Source: Paracoccaceae bacterium
GTDB lineage: Bacteria > Pseudomonadota > Alphaproteobacteria > Rhodobacterales > Rhodobacteraceae
Direction: 5' to 3'
DNA length: 64,000 nucleotides
Assembly (NCBI GenBank): GCA_014879735.1
Contig: JACSRN010000055.1
Span: 34,913-98,912 of the forward strand
The notes under the pieces were generated by a model, which worked only from the letters and a program-made list of their open reading frames with translations, had not been told where the DNA came from and did not search any database. The first letter of the stretch is position 1. Each line of letters starts with the position of its first letter. The position numbers were made by a program, and so were the translations under genes. This document shows positions 44,068 to 54,284 of this stretch, piece after piece.

Positions 44068-44110
44068 TGTCTCCAAATATCCCGGGGGGTCCGGGGGGCT
44101 GGCCCCCCGG
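44068..44110. repeat. Palindromic intergenic repeat, copy C (opposite orientation)
   Basis: A perfect 8-bp stem CCGGGGGG/CCCCCCGG with CTGG loop (44091-44110) is preceded on the plus strand by TCTGTCTCCAAATATCCCGG. Read on the minus strand it is a G/C hairpin followed by GGGATATTTGGAGACAGA, the same architecture as copies A and B. It lies just after the acyl-CoA dehydrogenase stop and may serve as its terminator. Confidence 0.6.
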
Positions 44111-44131
44111 CCCGGTCGCAGCAGGCCGCGC

Positions 44132-45295
44132 TCAGGCCCCCAGCGGCCGCAGCAGTTCGCGGCTGATGATATGGCGCTGGATCTCCGACGTGCCCTCCCA
44201 GATCCGCTCCACCCGCGCGTCGCGCCAGATCCGTTCCAGCGGCAGCTCATCCATCAGGCCCATGCCGCCATGGATCTGGATCGCCTCGTCGGCGATCATC
44301 GCCAGGACCTCTGTCGCCTTCACCTTGGCCATGGACATGTCGGCCTCGGTCACACTGCCCTGATCGTATTTCCACGCCGCCTCGCGGGTCAGCAGTTCCG
44401 CGGCCTTCAACTCGGTCGCCATGTCGGCCAGCTTGAAACTGATGCCCTGGAACTTGCCGATCAGTTGGCCGAACTGCTTTCTCTCGGCGGCATAGGCCAG
44501 CGCCAGCCCCAGCGCGCGTTCGGCTCGGCCAAGGCAGGTGGAGGCGACCTGCAGCCGCGTCGCGCCAAGCCAGGTACCGGCCACTTCGAACCCCTTGTGC
44601 ACCTCGCCCAGGATCTGGCTTTTCGGCAGCCGGCATTCGTCGAATTCGAGGATCATGTTGTTGTAGCCGCGATGGCTGACATTCCGGTAGCCGTCGCGCA
44701 CGGTGAAGCCCGGCGTGCCCTTGTCGACCAGAAAGGCGGTGATCAGCTTCTTGCGGCCGCGCGGTGTGTCTTCCTCGCCGGTCGCCACCCAGACGATGGC
44801 AAAATCGGCGACATCGGCGTGGCTGATGAAGTGTTTCGTGCCGTTCAGCACGAAATCGCCGCCATCCTCGCGCGCGGAACTCTTCATACCCCTCAGATCC
44901 GAGCCGGCGCCGGGCTCGGTCATCGCCTGGCAATCGTGCCGCTCCCCGCGGACGCAGGGCAGGAGGTAGCGGTCGCGTTGCTCGCCCTCGCAGGCAAGAA
45001 GGATGTTCGACGGCCGGCAGACCGTGGTCCAGTGCAGCGCGTAGTTCGCCTTGCCGAGTTCCTTTTCGTAAAGAAGCCAGGTCTGGGTATCGAGGCCCGC
45101 CCCCCCGACCTCGACCGGCATGTTGGCGGCGTAAAGTCCGGCCGCCATCGCCTTCTGCGACAACTCGCGGCGCAGATCCTCGCGAAGCACACCGGTACGC
45201 TCGACCTCCTGCTCATGGGGGTAAAGCTCTGTCTCGACGAAGGCGCGCGTCGTCTCGACGATCATCTTCTGTTCTTCGCTCAGACCGAAATCCAT
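44132..45295 (-). CDS. Acyl-CoA dehydrogenase, probable gamma-butyrobetainyl/crotonobetainyl-CoA type
   Basis: The product has 387 aa with all ACAD domains. MDFGLSEEQKMIVETTRAFV starts it; the FAD/substrate region is CQAMTEPGAGSDLRGM, then KHFISHADVADFAIV, and the C-terminal signature is QIHGGMGLMDELPLERIWRDARVERIWEGTSEIQRHIISREL with the catalytic Glu (WEGTSE). It resembles CaiA. In a carnitine locus it probably oxidises gamma-butyrobetainyl-CoA to crotonobetainyl-CoA. GAGG six bases before 45295 fixes the start. It lies eight bases after the SDR gene. Confidence 0.87.
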   Translation of the reverse strand: MDFGLSEEQKMIVETTRAFVETELYPHEQEVERTGVLREDLRRELSQKAMAAGLYAANMPVEVGGAGLDTQTWLLYEKELGKANYALHWTTVCRPSNILLACEGEQRDRYLLPCVRGERHDCQAMTEPGAGSDLRGMKSSAREDGGDFVLNGTKHFISHADVADFAIVWVATGEEDTPRGRKKLITAFLVDKGTPGFTVRDGYRNVSHRGYNNMILEFDECRLPKSQILGEVHKGFEVAGTWLGATRLQVASTCLGRAERALGLALAYAAERKQFGQLIGKFQGISFKLADMATELKAAELLTREAAWKYDQGSVTEADMSMAKVKATEVLAMIADEAIQIHGGMGLMDELPLERIWRDARVERIWEGTSEIQRHIISRELLRPLGA

Positions 45296-45303
45296 CACAT
45301 ACC

Positions 45304-46059
45304 TCAGGGGTCGACGTTGAAGGTCATGCCGTCGACTGCCAGCGCCTGGCCCGAGACCATGCGTGCGGCATCCGAGGCGAGAAACAGCGCCATGTCGGCG
45401 ACATCTTCGGGATCGCTCAGGCGCTGCAGGGCCGTGCCCGAGGCATAGCCCTGCCGGATGGCTTCGGCACTCACCCCTTTGGCTGCGGCCTCGGCCGCGA
45501 TCACCCGGTCGATGCGCGGCCCGTTGACCGAGCCGGGGCAGATCGCATTGGCGCGGATGCCCTGCGGCCCAAGTTCCATCGCCACCGTCTTCATCAGGCC
45601 GATGACCCCCCATTTTGCCGCCACATAGGGTGCGCGGAACGGGGTGCCATGAAGACCCGAGGTCGAGGAGATGAAGAGGATCACCCCCTGCCCTGCCGGT
45701 TTCATCATCCGCGCCGCACCGCGCGCCAGCAGCATGGCACCGTCGAGATTGACGGCAAGGCACTGCTGCCAGCCCTCCAGCGGCATGTCTCCGATCGCCG
45801 CCGTCGGACCCTTGATCCCGGCATTGGCCACGGCCACATCCAGCCCGCCCCAATCCGCGGCGATATCGGCGAACAGCGCATCCATCGCCGCTTCGCTGGC
45901 GGCATCGCAAAGCGCACCACGGATGCCGGCAGGCAGCGCGGCAAGGGCCGCGCCGTCGACATCCGTCACCCAGACCCGATCGCCGCGCGCGGCAAAGGCC
46001 CGGGCCATGACCAGCCCAATGCCGTTTGCGCCCGCGGTGATCAGGACCCGGCGGGTCAT
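45304..46059 (-). CDS. Short-chain dehydrogenase/reductase, possible D-carnitine dehydrogenase
   Basis: The product has 251 aa, classical SDR. The NAD-binding motif is TAGANGIGLVMARAFA (8-23), then NAGIKGP, the catalytic Ser in FISSTSGLHG and Tyr-x3-Lys in APYVAAKWG, and PGSVNGPRIDRV. It overlaps the carnitine dehydrogenase-thioesterase stop by four bases. In an Agrobacterium strain D-carnitine is oxidised to 3-dehydrocarnitine by a separate dehydrogenase; this SDR is the natural candidate here. The reaction is an inference; the family is firm. Confidence 0.85.
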   Translation of the reverse strand: MTRRVLITAGANGIGLVMARAFAARGDRVWVTDVDGAALAALPAGIRGALCDAASEAAMDALFADIAADWGGLDVAVANAGIKGPTAAIGDMPLEGWQQCLAVNLDGAMLLARGAARMMKPAGQGVILFISSTSGLHGTPFRAPYVAAKWGVIGLMKTVAMELGPQGIRANAICPGSVNGPRIDRVIAAEAAAKGVSAEAIRQGYASGTALQRLSDPEDVADMALFLASDAARMVSGQALAVDGMTFNVDP

Positions 46060-47519
46060 TTCTTCTGGCCCACGGCGCGACCGGCGCCATCCGGCAGGGG
46101 CAGGCCGGCCTGGGCCTCGGCAACGGCCCGGAGCCTTGCCCAGACCTCCGGCGCGGCAGGAACGGTCTTGCCTTGCTTGCTGTCGACATGCAGGCAAAGC
46201 TGCTCCACCGTCGCGACGCATTCGTCGCCTTTCATGATCCAGACGAAGGAACGGAAGCGTTTTTCATCGGCCGAGATGATCTGCAGTTCGCCTCGCAGCC
46301 GGTCGCCCAGCCTGGCCTCGCCCAGATGGCGAATATGGGTCTCGGCGGAATAGAAGCTGTGCCCCGCCGCGACATAATCCATCCCCGCCCCGATCAGGCG
46401 AAGAAAGGCGTCGATCGCTTCGGAATTGGCAAAATAATAGCGGCTTTCCGTCATATGGCCGTTGTAGTCGATCCAGCCGGGCAGCACCTGCATATGCGCC
46501 ATGACCAGCGGCGCGGCCTTGGGCGCGCTGTCGGTTTCGGCATGGAACGCCGCCGCGCGGCGTTCGTCATGTTCGCGCAGCACCTTGCCCGCGCCCCAGT
46601 TGCGTTCCTTCAGCACGCGCAGGAAGCCCACGAGATTCTGGTCGCGGATGCGTTCCAGTTCGCGGATGCCATACTGGCCCGACTGCGCGTCGGACTGGCT
46701 TGCCACCAGTTCGACGAGTTCGTCATTGAACTCCGGCACGTCCATCAGCTTGGTCCAGGGCCATTTCAGCGCCGGGCCGAACTGGGCCATGAAATGCTTC
46801 ATCCCCGCCTCGCCGCCGGCGATGCGATAGGTCTCGAACAGGCCCATCTGCCCCCAGCGCAGGCCAAAGCCCATGCGGATCGCCTCGTCGATTTCCTCGG
46901 TCGTGGCGATGCCGTCCTTCAGCATCCACAAAGCCTCGCGCCAGACCGCCTCAAGGAAGCGGTTGCCAAGGAAGGCGTCGATCTCATTGCGGATCACCAG
47001 CGGGAACATGCCGATGTCGCGCATGATCTGCACGGTCTTTTCCACCGTCTCGGGCGTGTTCTTCTCCGACCCCGAAATCTCGGACAGCGGCAGCAGATAG
47101 ACCGGGTTGAACGGATGGGCGACGATGATGTTTTCCGGCGCAGGGCTGCCTTTCTGCAAGTCAGAGGCCTTGAACCCGCTGGTGGAGGAGCCGATCAGCA
47201 CCCCCGGGTTCGATTGCTGCAACTGGGCATAGACCTTGTGCTTCAGCTCGATCCGTTCCGACACGGATTCCTGCACATATTCCGCCCCCTCCACCGCCTC
47301 GCCGATGGTGCCATGAAAGGTAAGCTTGCCCTCGGGCGGCATGGGCACGTCTGACAGTGCCGGCAGTGCAAGACGCGCATTGGTCAGCACCGCCGCGATC
47401 TTCCTTTCCGCCTCGGGGTCGGGATCGAAGACCTGAACATCCCAGCCGTTCAGCAGGAACCGTGCGGCCCAGCCGCCGCCGATCACACCGCCGCCAATGA
47501 TTGCCGCCTTGCGCGCCAT
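46056..47519 (-). CDS. Carnitine 3-dehydrogenase fused to betainyl-CoA thioesterase
   Basis: The product has 487 aa. The N-terminal part (about 1-320) is a 3-hydroxyacyl-CoA dehydrogenase-like L-carnitine dehydrogenase: IIGGGVIGGGWAARFLLNGWDVQVFDPD (NAD), SSTSGFKASDLQKG, HPFNPVYLLPLSEI, NRFLEAVWREALWML. The C-terminal part (about 335-475) is a hotdog thioesterase of the 4HBT type (VLPGWIDYNGHMTESRYYFANSEAIDAF). In pseudomonads these are separate proteins CdhA and CdhC; here they are one. The enzyme oxidises L-carnitine to 3-dehydrocarnitine and hydrolyses betainyl-CoA to glycine betaine. AAGGAAA precedes 47519. Confidence 0.92.
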   Translation of the reverse strand: MARKAAIIGGGVIGGGWAARFLLNGWDVQVFDPDPEAERKIAAVLTNARLALPALSDVPMPPEGKLTFHGTIGEAVEGAEYVQESVSERIELKHKVYAQLQQSNPGVLIGSSTSGFKASDLQKGSPAPENIIVAHPFNPVYLLPLSEISGSEKNTPETVEKTVQIMRDIGMFPLVIRNEIDAFLGNRFLEAVWREALWMLKDGIATTEEIDEAIRMGFGLRWGQMGLFETYRIAGGEAGMKHFMAQFGPALKWPWTKLMDVPEFNDELVELVASQSDAQSGQYGIRELERIRDQNLVGFLRVLKERNWGAGKVLREHDERRAAAFHAETDSAPKAAPLVMAHMQVLPGWIDYNGHMTESRYYFANSEAIDAFLRLIGAGMDYVAAGHSFYSAETHIRHLGEARLGDRLRGELQIISADEKRFRSFVWIMKGDECVATVEQLCLHVDSKQGKTVPAAPEVWARLRAVAEAQAGLPLPDGAGRAVGQKK

Positions 47520-47530
47520 GTCGTTTCCTT

Positions 47531-47872
47531 TCAATCGACGCAGAGATCGGCGCGCTCGCCGCTCTCGGTCAGGGTGCCGAAACAGCCGAAGGTCGGCTCG
47601 GTTTTGGAACAGGTTTTCGTCTGGGCCAGGCAATGGCCGTCGCAGTCGCTGGCCCGGGTGCAGGATTTGCCACCATCTTTCGTCGGCACGATGCAAATCT
47701 CTGCCGGCGACATGCCGCCACGCCCGACGGTTCCGCCGCGCGCCATGCAATCGGCGCGCTCGGCCGCCGTCATGGCGAAATTGTCGAAACCGGGCGGCAC
47801 AGCCCCTCCGGTGGTTTCTTCCCTGCAGGCGCCCAGGGCAAGCACCGCGATCAGCAGGAGGGTCTTCTTCAT
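47531..47872 (-). CDS. Cysteine-rich lipoprotein inside the carnitine cluster
   Basis: The product has 113 aa. The lipoprotein signal MKKTLLLIAVLALGAC has lipobox LGAC (Cys16). The mature chain has eight more Cys in a regular spacing (ADCMARGG, EICIVP, SCTRASDCDGHCLAQTKTC, GCFG, DLCVD), probably four disulfides. I recognise no family; the CMARGG...CIVP part recalls small DUF333-like units. It sits 11 bp upstream of the fusion gene on the same strand, an unexpected place for a periplasmic or outer-membrane lipoprotein. Confidence 0.72.
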   Translation of the reverse strand: MKKTLLLIAVLALGACREETTGGAVPPGFDNFAMTAAERADCMARGGTVGRGGMSPAEICIVPTKDGGKSCTRASDCDGHCLAQTKTCSKTEPTFGCFGTLTESGERADLCVD

Positions 47873-48056
47873 GGCGTCCTCAATCATACAGGTCGCGGCG
47901 GCTGGCCGTCATTCGGCAAGGGCATCACCGCAGGTTCCGCGCGGGGCGCGAAAGTGCTGCTGACGTCCTCCCCGCGCAGGGTTTGGTCTAGCCGCTGACC
48001 CCGACGTTAAGCAAAGACAATCGCGCATATCATTGGCGCATACCTGCCCGCCGCCC

Positions 48057-48971
48057 TTACCGCGCCATGGGTGCCCGCTTCTCCAGCTTCAGCCGGGCCC
48101 GCACCTCTGCCGGCGTGATCACCCGCGCACCCAGATTTTCGATGATGGTCGCGGCGCGCTCCACCAATTGCGCATTGGTCGCCAGCACGCCCTTGTCCAG
48201 CCAGAGGTTGTCTTCCAGCCCCACCCGCACATTGCCGCCGCCAAGAACGGCCGCCGCGACATAGGGCATCTGGTGGCGGCCCAATGCGAAGGCCGACCAG
48301 TGCCAGTGCTTCGGCACGTTGTTCACCATTGCCAGCAAGGTGTTCAGGTCGTCCGGCGCCCCCCACGGCACGCCCATGCACAACTGTACCAGCACCGGAT
48401 CGGGAATGATGCCCTCATCGGCCAATTGCTTGGCGAACCACAGATGCCCGGTGTCGAAGGCCTCGATCTCGATCCTGACGCCCGAGGCCACCATGCGCCT
48501 TGCCATGTCGCGCAGCATGCCGGGCGTGTTGACCATCACGTAATCGGCCTCGTTGAAATTCATCGTGCCGCAATCGAGCGTGCAGAGTTCCGGCCGGCAG
48601 TCCACCACATGCGCCACCCGCTCGGTCGCGCCCGCCATGTCCGAACGATCGGCCATGCGGTTCATGGCCTCGGTGCCTTCGAACATCAGGTCGCCGCCCA
48701 TGCCCGCAGTCAGGTTCAGCACGACATCGGTGTCGCTGTCGCGAATTCGCTCCGTGACCTCGCGATAGAGCGCAGGGTCGCGGGCGGGCTTGCCGGTCTC
48801 GGGATCGCGCACATGGCAGTGGACCACCGCCGCGCCGGCCTTGGCCGCGGCGATGGCGCTTTCGGCGATCTGCCTGGGGCTTCTGGGCACATGGGGCGAG
48901 CGGTCCTGCGTACCGCCCGACCCTGTCACGGCGCAGGTGATGAATACTTCGCGGTTCATGGTCAGCGGCAT
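48057..48971 (-). CDS. cdhB: BKACE/DUF849 enzyme, probable dehydrocarnitine cleavage enzyme
   Basis: The product has 304 aa. DUF849 (beta-keto acid cleavage enzyme) barrel: VFITCAVTGSGGTQDRSPHVP, metal-binding VVHCHVRDPETGKPARDP (His-x-His), LNLTAGMGGD, CTLDCGTMNF, VRIEIEAFDTGHLW and AAVLGGGNVRVGLEDNLWL. In carnitine catabolism it exchanges 3-dehydrocarnitine and acetyl-CoA to acetoacetate and betainyl-CoA using zinc. AGGAGGG before 48971 fixes the start. It is divergent from the CdhR-like regulator with 70 bp between. Confidence 0.9.
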   Translation of the reverse strand: MPLTMNREVFITCAVTGSGGTQDRSPHVPRSPRQIAESAIAAAKAGAAVVHCHVRDPETGKPARDPALYREVTERIRDSDTDVVLNLTAGMGGDLMFEGTEAMNRMADRSDMAGATERVAHVVDCRPELCTLDCGTMNFNEADYVMVNTPGMLRDMARRMVASGVRIEIEAFDTGHLWFAKQLADEGIIPDPVLVQLCMGVPWGAPDDLNTLLAMVNNVPKHWHWSAFALGRHQMPYVAAAVLGGGNVRVGLEDNLWLDKGVLATNAQLVERAATIIENLGARVITPAEVRARLKLEKRAPMAR

Positions 48972-48996
48972 GGAATCCCTCCTGTCTTGCGCCCAG

Positions 48997-49023
48997 ATTA
49001 CCCGGCTTGCAGGCTCAGGTAAT
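48997..49023. promoter_or_regulatory. Candidate CdhR operator
   Basis: A perfect inverted repeat ATTACC (48997-49002) / GGTAAT (49018-49023), spaced by 15 bp, lies in the middle of the short divergent spacer between the DUF849 gene and the regulator. It is the only sizeable palindrome there, well placed for an AraC-type dimer. No binding data can be inferred. Confidence 0.45.
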
Positions 49024-49041
49024 GCGGAATACGAAATTGTC

Positions 49042-50016
49042 ATGACGGAAAGCGCAATCTTTGCCCCGGCGCGGGCGCCTCTGACCATCGGCCTTCTGGT
49101 GTTGCCGCAGGCTTCGATCCTGGAGGTGGCCTCGGCGCTGGATCCCTTGCGCAACGCAAACCGTCATATCGGGCATGAAGCGTTCCGCTGGCGCGTCGTT
49201 ACCCCCGATGGCGCACCGGCCCCGCTGACCTGCGGGTTGCTGCTGCCTTCATCGGGGCCCGTGGGCCATGCGGTGGGTGCCGAGATGCTGATGGTGATCG
49301 CCGGCTACCGGCTGCAGGAGGTGGCGACGCGCCCGCTGATCCGCGAGCTGCTGCGGATCGCCCCGCGTTTCGCACTGGTCGGCGGTGTTGACGCCGGCCC
49401 CTGGGTGCTGGCGCGGGCCGGGCTTCTGGACGGATATCGCGCGACGGTGCATTGGGAGGATCTGGAGGATCTGGCCGCCGCACATCCCGAAGTGGAGGTG
49501 GTGCCCGACCGTTTCGTGATTGACCGCAACCGCGTGACGATCGGCGGTGCGGCCCCCGCGGCGGATTTCATGCTGCATCTGATCCGCAGCCGGCATGGCG
49601 CACCCTTGGCACGCCAGGTGGCGCAGAGCTTTCTGACAGTCGCCCGCCCGGGCGCAGAGCCGCAAGTCACACGGCGCGCCGACCCCGGTCTCGATCCCCG
49701 GGTCGCCTCGGCCGCGGCCCGGATGGAGGCGCGGATCGACACGCCCGAGACGGCCGCCGAGACGGCCGCGGCGGTAGGCCTGTCGCCCCGCCGGATGGAG
49801 GCGCTGTTTCGCGCCGCGCTCGGCACCACGCCGGGGGCCTATGCCCTGACCCTGCGCCTGCAGGCGGCGCGGCGGATGCTGACCGATACCCGTCATCCGC
49901 TGGCAGAAGTGGCCCTGCGCACCGGCTTTTCCGGCCCCGCCACATTGAGCCGGGCCTTCCGCAGGGCCTTCGGTCACGCGCCTGGCCAGTTGCGCCGCCC
50001 ATCGCCCCCGGCCTGA
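49042..50016 (+). CDS. cdhR: GATase1-like AraC-family regulator (CdhR-type)
   Basis: The product has 324 aa. The N-terminal class I glutamine-amidotransferase-like sensor (about 10-190) has [26 protein letters not shown] and [28 protein letters not shown]; the usual catalytic Cys is absent as in the regulator family. The C-terminal AraC domain (about 220-318) has two HTHs: [23 protein letters not shown] and [33 protein letters not shown]. In Pseudomonas, CdhR activates carnitine genes; the divergent position here matches. Its end overlaps the convergent hydrolase by 43 bp. Confidence 0.88.
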   Translation: MTESAIFAPARAPLTIGLLVLPQASILEVASALDPLRNANRHIGHEAFRWRVVTPDGAPAPLTCGLLLPSSGPVGHAVGAEMLMVIAGYRLQEVATRPLIRELLRIAPRFALVGGVDAGPWVLARAGLLDGYRATVHWEDLEDLAAAHPEVEVVPDRFVIDRNRVTIGGAAPAADFMLHLIRSRHGAPLARQVAQSFLTVARPGAEPQVTRRADPGLDPRVASAAARMEARIDTPETAAETAAAVGLSPRRMEALFRAALGTTPGAYALTLRLQAARRMLTDTRHPLAEVALRTGFSGPATLSRAFRRAFGHAPGQLRRPSPPA

Positions 50017-50708
50017 TGATCGAAATGGCCGTTGCGCAGGAAGGCGATGGTCTGGCGGATCACCGTCGCATTCATCATCATCCAGGTGTGGGTGACAGGC
50101 AGGACCAGATGGTCGGCCATGCCCAGCAGCCGGGTGCTTTCCACAGTGACCTTGCCGTCATCCGCCCCCGGCAGCAGCGCCGAGAACCAGGGCGAGACCG
50201 AACGGTTGCCCGCAATGATCCCCAGCGGAAAATCGGCCGGCGGCAGCCGGGCCGGCCAGCCGCCGGGTCCGGTCCCGAGGGCCAGTCCCGCCGGGCCGTT
50301 CGCCCAGCGAAACAGCGCTAGACGACCCAGCCGGTCGACGATTTCCGAGCCATGGTTCGGCGGCGCCAGCATCACCACGCGGCCGAACCGCGCCGGCCGG
50401 TGCCGAGCCAGCCAATCGCGCAGCAGAAGTCCGCCCATCGAATGGCCAACCGCATGGACGGTGCCATCGCCGCCTGCCCGGGCAAAGGCATCGTCCAGCC
50501 GGTCCGCCAGTTCCCGCGGCGCGCCCGCGGTCGACGGATAGCGCCAGTTGAACACCCGCCAGCCCGCGGCCCGCAAGGCCAGCGCCATCGGCAGCAGCGA
50601 GCGTGAACTGCGCGCCAGCCCGTGGACCAGGACAACCGTGTCCTTCCCGCGCGGACGGGCAGAGGCGGGCGGACTTGGGGGCGGGCTGGGCAAGGCGATC
50701 CGGCGCAT
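49974..50708 (-). CDS. Alpha/beta-fold hydrolase (lipase-like)
   Basis: The product has 244 aa. [24 protein letters not shown] is the oxyanion region; the nucleophile elbow is GHSMGG with Ser near 99, Asp is probably in the [12 protein letters not shown] stretch and His in [12 protein letters not shown]. It resembles triacylglycerol lipases/PGAP1-like acyltransferases that act on esters in the cytoplasm or membrane face. The start is uncertain, as the ribosome binding site is weak. It runs convergently into the CdhR gene. Confidence 0.8.
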   Translation of the reverse strand: MRRIALPSPPPSPPASARPRGKDTVVLVHGLARSSRSLLPMALALRAAGWRVFNWRYPSTAGAPRELADRLDDAFARAGGDGTVHAVGHSMGGLLLRDWLARHRPARFGRVVMLAPPNHGSEIVDRLGRLALFRWANGPAGLALGTGPGGWPARLPPADFPLGIIAGNRSVSPWFSALLPGADDGKVTVESTRLLGMADHLVLPVTHTWMMMNATVIRQTIAFLRNGHFDHQAGGDGRRNWPGA

Positions 50709-50771
50709 GCCGGCAAGATGGAGGACAGGCTGCCGCTGGACAAGCGGCAACGCCGGGTACAGGCTGCGGGG

Positions 50772-51227
50772 ATGGCCCGATCCCGCCCTCGCCTTGCCGT
50801 CCGTGCGCTGATCCTGCAGCAGGACCGGCTTCTTCTGGTCAACGCCTTTCCCGGCCACCGGCTGGGCCTGTGGTGCGCCCCGGGCGGCGGTGTCGAGGCC
50901 GGCGCCTCGCTGACGGCCAACCTTCAGCGCGAGGTGCATGAGGAATGCGGCCTTGAGATTGCGGTCGGCGCCCCGGCGCTGGTGAACGAATTTCACGATC
51001 CGGGGTCGGGTTTTCACCAGGTCGACCTGTTCTTCCGCTGCACGCTGCTGTCGGCCGCCCTGCCAGAGGTCTGGCGCGATCCCGAGGGCGTCGTGACCGA
51101 ACGGCGGTTCTTCGCGCGTGACGATCTTGTCGCCGGCCGCGTGCGCTTCAAGCCCGACAGCCTGCCCGCGATCGCCTGGGGCGACGGGGCGGCGTTCTAC
51201 GATCCCCTCGAAAGGCTGTTGCGATGA
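50772..51227 (+). CDS. Nudix hydrolase
   Basis: The product has 151 aa. The Nudix box is [27 protein letters not shown]; the REVHEECG core and Gly are present, but the first conserved Glu of G-x5-E is Ala here. The N-terminus [17 protein letters not shown] and LWCAPGGG are typical of ADP-ribose or nucleotide-sugar hydrolases. It uses Mg to cleave a nucleoside diphosphate linked to another moiety. The next gene overlaps its stop (ATGA). The start at 50772 is preferred; an upstream ATG at 50718 is possible. Confidence 0.87.
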   Translation: MARSRPRLAVRALILQQDRLLLVNAFPGHRLGLWCAPGGGVEAGASLTANLQREVHEECGLEIAVGAPALVNEFHDPGSGFHQVDLFFRCTLLSAALPEVWRDPEGVVTERRFFARDDLVAGRVRFKPDSLPAIAWGDGAAFYDPLERLLR

Positions 51228-51712
51228 TCGGCCTTCGCACGCTCGATCCGGTGCATGATCTGCAGAGGGTTGCCGAATTCTATGACGAGGCGGGTGATTA
51301 CTGGCTTCTGGCCGACCGGCGCCCGCATGACGCGCAGAAGGCGCGCGATTTCTTCACGGATGCCCCGCCGGGATGCGATCCGGCAGCTTCGCAGCGGCTG
51401 GGGCTGTTTCTGTCCGGGCGGCTATCGGGGGTGGTGGAACTGTCGTTCGGTTTTCCGGCACCCGGGGATGCCTATCTGGGCCTGATGCTTCTGTCGCCAC
51501 GCATCCGCAGCGGCGGGACCGGGCGGCTGTTCCTGCGCGAGATCGAGGCGCGCGCCAGGGTGGCAGGAAGCCGGAACCTGTATCTTGCCGTGCTGGACGA
51601 AAACCCCCGCGGCCGCGCCTTCTGGCTGCGCGAGGGTTTCACCCCCACCGGCCTCAGCGGTACCAACCCCGATACTGGCCACCGGCTGGAACGCCTGTTG
51701 AAACCGCTCTGA
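51224..51712 (+). CDS. GNAT family N-acetyltransferase
   Basis: The product has 162 aa. The acetyl-CoA loop reads [24 protein letters not shown] (R-x-x-G-x-G type) in the middle, and the C-terminal [18 protein letters not shown] is the usual beta6-alpha4 region. The acceptor is unknown. It overlaps the Nudix gene by four bases, so the two are co-translated, perhaps a small-molecule damage or resistance pair. Confidence 0.82.
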   Translation: MIGLRTLDPVHDLQRVAEFYDEAGDYWLLADRRPHDAQKARDFFTDAPPGCDPAASQRLGLFLSGRLSGVVELSFGFPAPGDAYLGLMLLSPRIRSGGTGRLFLREIEARARVAGSRNLYLAVLDENPRGRAFWLREGFTPTGLSGTNPDTGHRLERLLKPL

Positions 51713-52036
51713 TCGCGGCGGCCTCGCGGTTGAGCACGCCGGGCATTGGGCCGGCGGCTGGCTCTTTCGGGCTGCGGCCCGGGCAAGACGGGCCACCGCG
51801 CCCTTCACTAACGCGCCCTTCGCTGGCGTATTGCTGTGCGGGGGCGGGGCCGGCGACCCGCATCTGTCCGGCGGACAGGGTATCGCTCAACCCCGGCGGC
51901 GCGTCTGGCGGGAAAGCCCCGGCGAAAACGCGCAGGTGGCGCGGGCGCAACCGTCACGATCCGCCGAGCCGGGCGCGCGGCACAGCCATGCGGAGCGGAT
52001 GGTACCGGGTTCGAAGACCACGGCCTTGCGAAACGA
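51713..52036. other. Intergenic region between GNAT and groEL genes
   Basis: I see no gene. The stretch is GC-rich and carries a 15-bp imperfect tandem repeat (CGCGCCCTTC unit at 51797 and 51812). The far end holds the groESL terminator, annotated separately. Confidence 0.5.
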
Positions 52037-52063
52037 AAAGGGCGGCCACAAGGGCCGCCCTTT
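52037..52063 (-). terminator. Rho-independent terminator of groESL
   Basis: On the minus strand an 11-bp stem AAAGGGCGGCC/GGCCGCCCTTT with a 5-nt loop begins about 20 bp after the groEL stop and is followed by TTTTCGTTT. It is a classical intrinsic terminator. Confidence 0.88.
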
Positions 52064-52083
52064 CAAGTCTGCCGGGAGATGGA

Positions 52084-53748
<1,665 letters not shown>

Positions 53749-53763
53749 TTAGGGAACGCGACC

Positions 53764-54051
53764 TCAGGCGATGATGCCGAGGATGTCGCTTTCCTTCATG
53801 ATCAGCAGTTCTTCGCCATCAAGCGTGACTTCGGTGCCCGACCACTTGCCGAACAGCACACGGTCGCCGGCCTTGACCGACGGAGCGATCAGTTCGCCCG
53901 AGTCCTTGCGAGCGCCTTCGCCGACCGAGACGATCTCGCCCTCGGCGGGTTTTTCCTTGGCAGTATCGGGGATGATCAGCCCGCCCTTGGTCTTTTCTTC
54001 AGACTGGACGCGGCGGACCAGAACGCGGTCATGCAGCGGTTTGAAAGCCAT
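53764..54051 (-). CDS. groES: Co-chaperonin GroES
   Basis: The product has 95 aa. [35 protein letters not shown] contains the mobile loop; [35 protein letters not shown] is the family end. It caps the GroEL ring. It is preceded by CIRCE and a sigma-70 type promoter, and followed by groEL after 42 bp. Confidence 0.98.
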   Translation of the reverse strand: MAFKPLHDRVLVRRVQSEEKTKGGLIIPDTAKEKPAEGEIVSVGEGARKDSGELIAPSVKAGDRVLFGKWSGTEVTLDGEELLIMKESDILGIIA

Positions 54052-54089
54052 CTGGTAACACTCCCTTGGGTTCCAGGTTCAAATCTCGA

Positions 54090-54116
54090 TTGGCACTCGC
54101 TTGTGGTGAGTGCCAA
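54090..54116 (-). promoter_or_regulatory. CIRCE element (HrcA operator)
   Basis: The inverted repeat TTGGCACTC-N9-GAGTGCCAA is perfect and matches CIRCE consensus TTAGCACTC-N9-GAGTGCTAA with one symmetric change. It lies 39 bp before groES and just downstream of the promoter, so HrcA would block transcription until heat shock. Confidence 0.95.
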
Positions 54117-54124
54117 CACCGGGA

Positions 54125-54153
54125 CAGGTAGGCAAAGCACCGCAGCCTGTCAA
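54125..54153 (-). promoter_or_regulatory. groESL promoter
   Basis: On the minus strand TTGACA (54148-54153), a 17-bp spacer and TACCTG (54125-54130) form a good sigma-70 type promoter. The predicted start site falls next to CIRCE, which begins 9 bp downstream of the -10. Confidence 0.8.
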
Positions 54154-54284
54154 CACCCGTGCCGGACGAAATGTTGTCCGCAGCCGGCCGATGCGCGCTG
54201 CTTCGCCGGTGCGAACGCATTCGGTCTTGGGGTTTGGCCGCATCGGTGCCAACTTCGACGCAGATCAACAGTCGACGGTTTGCC

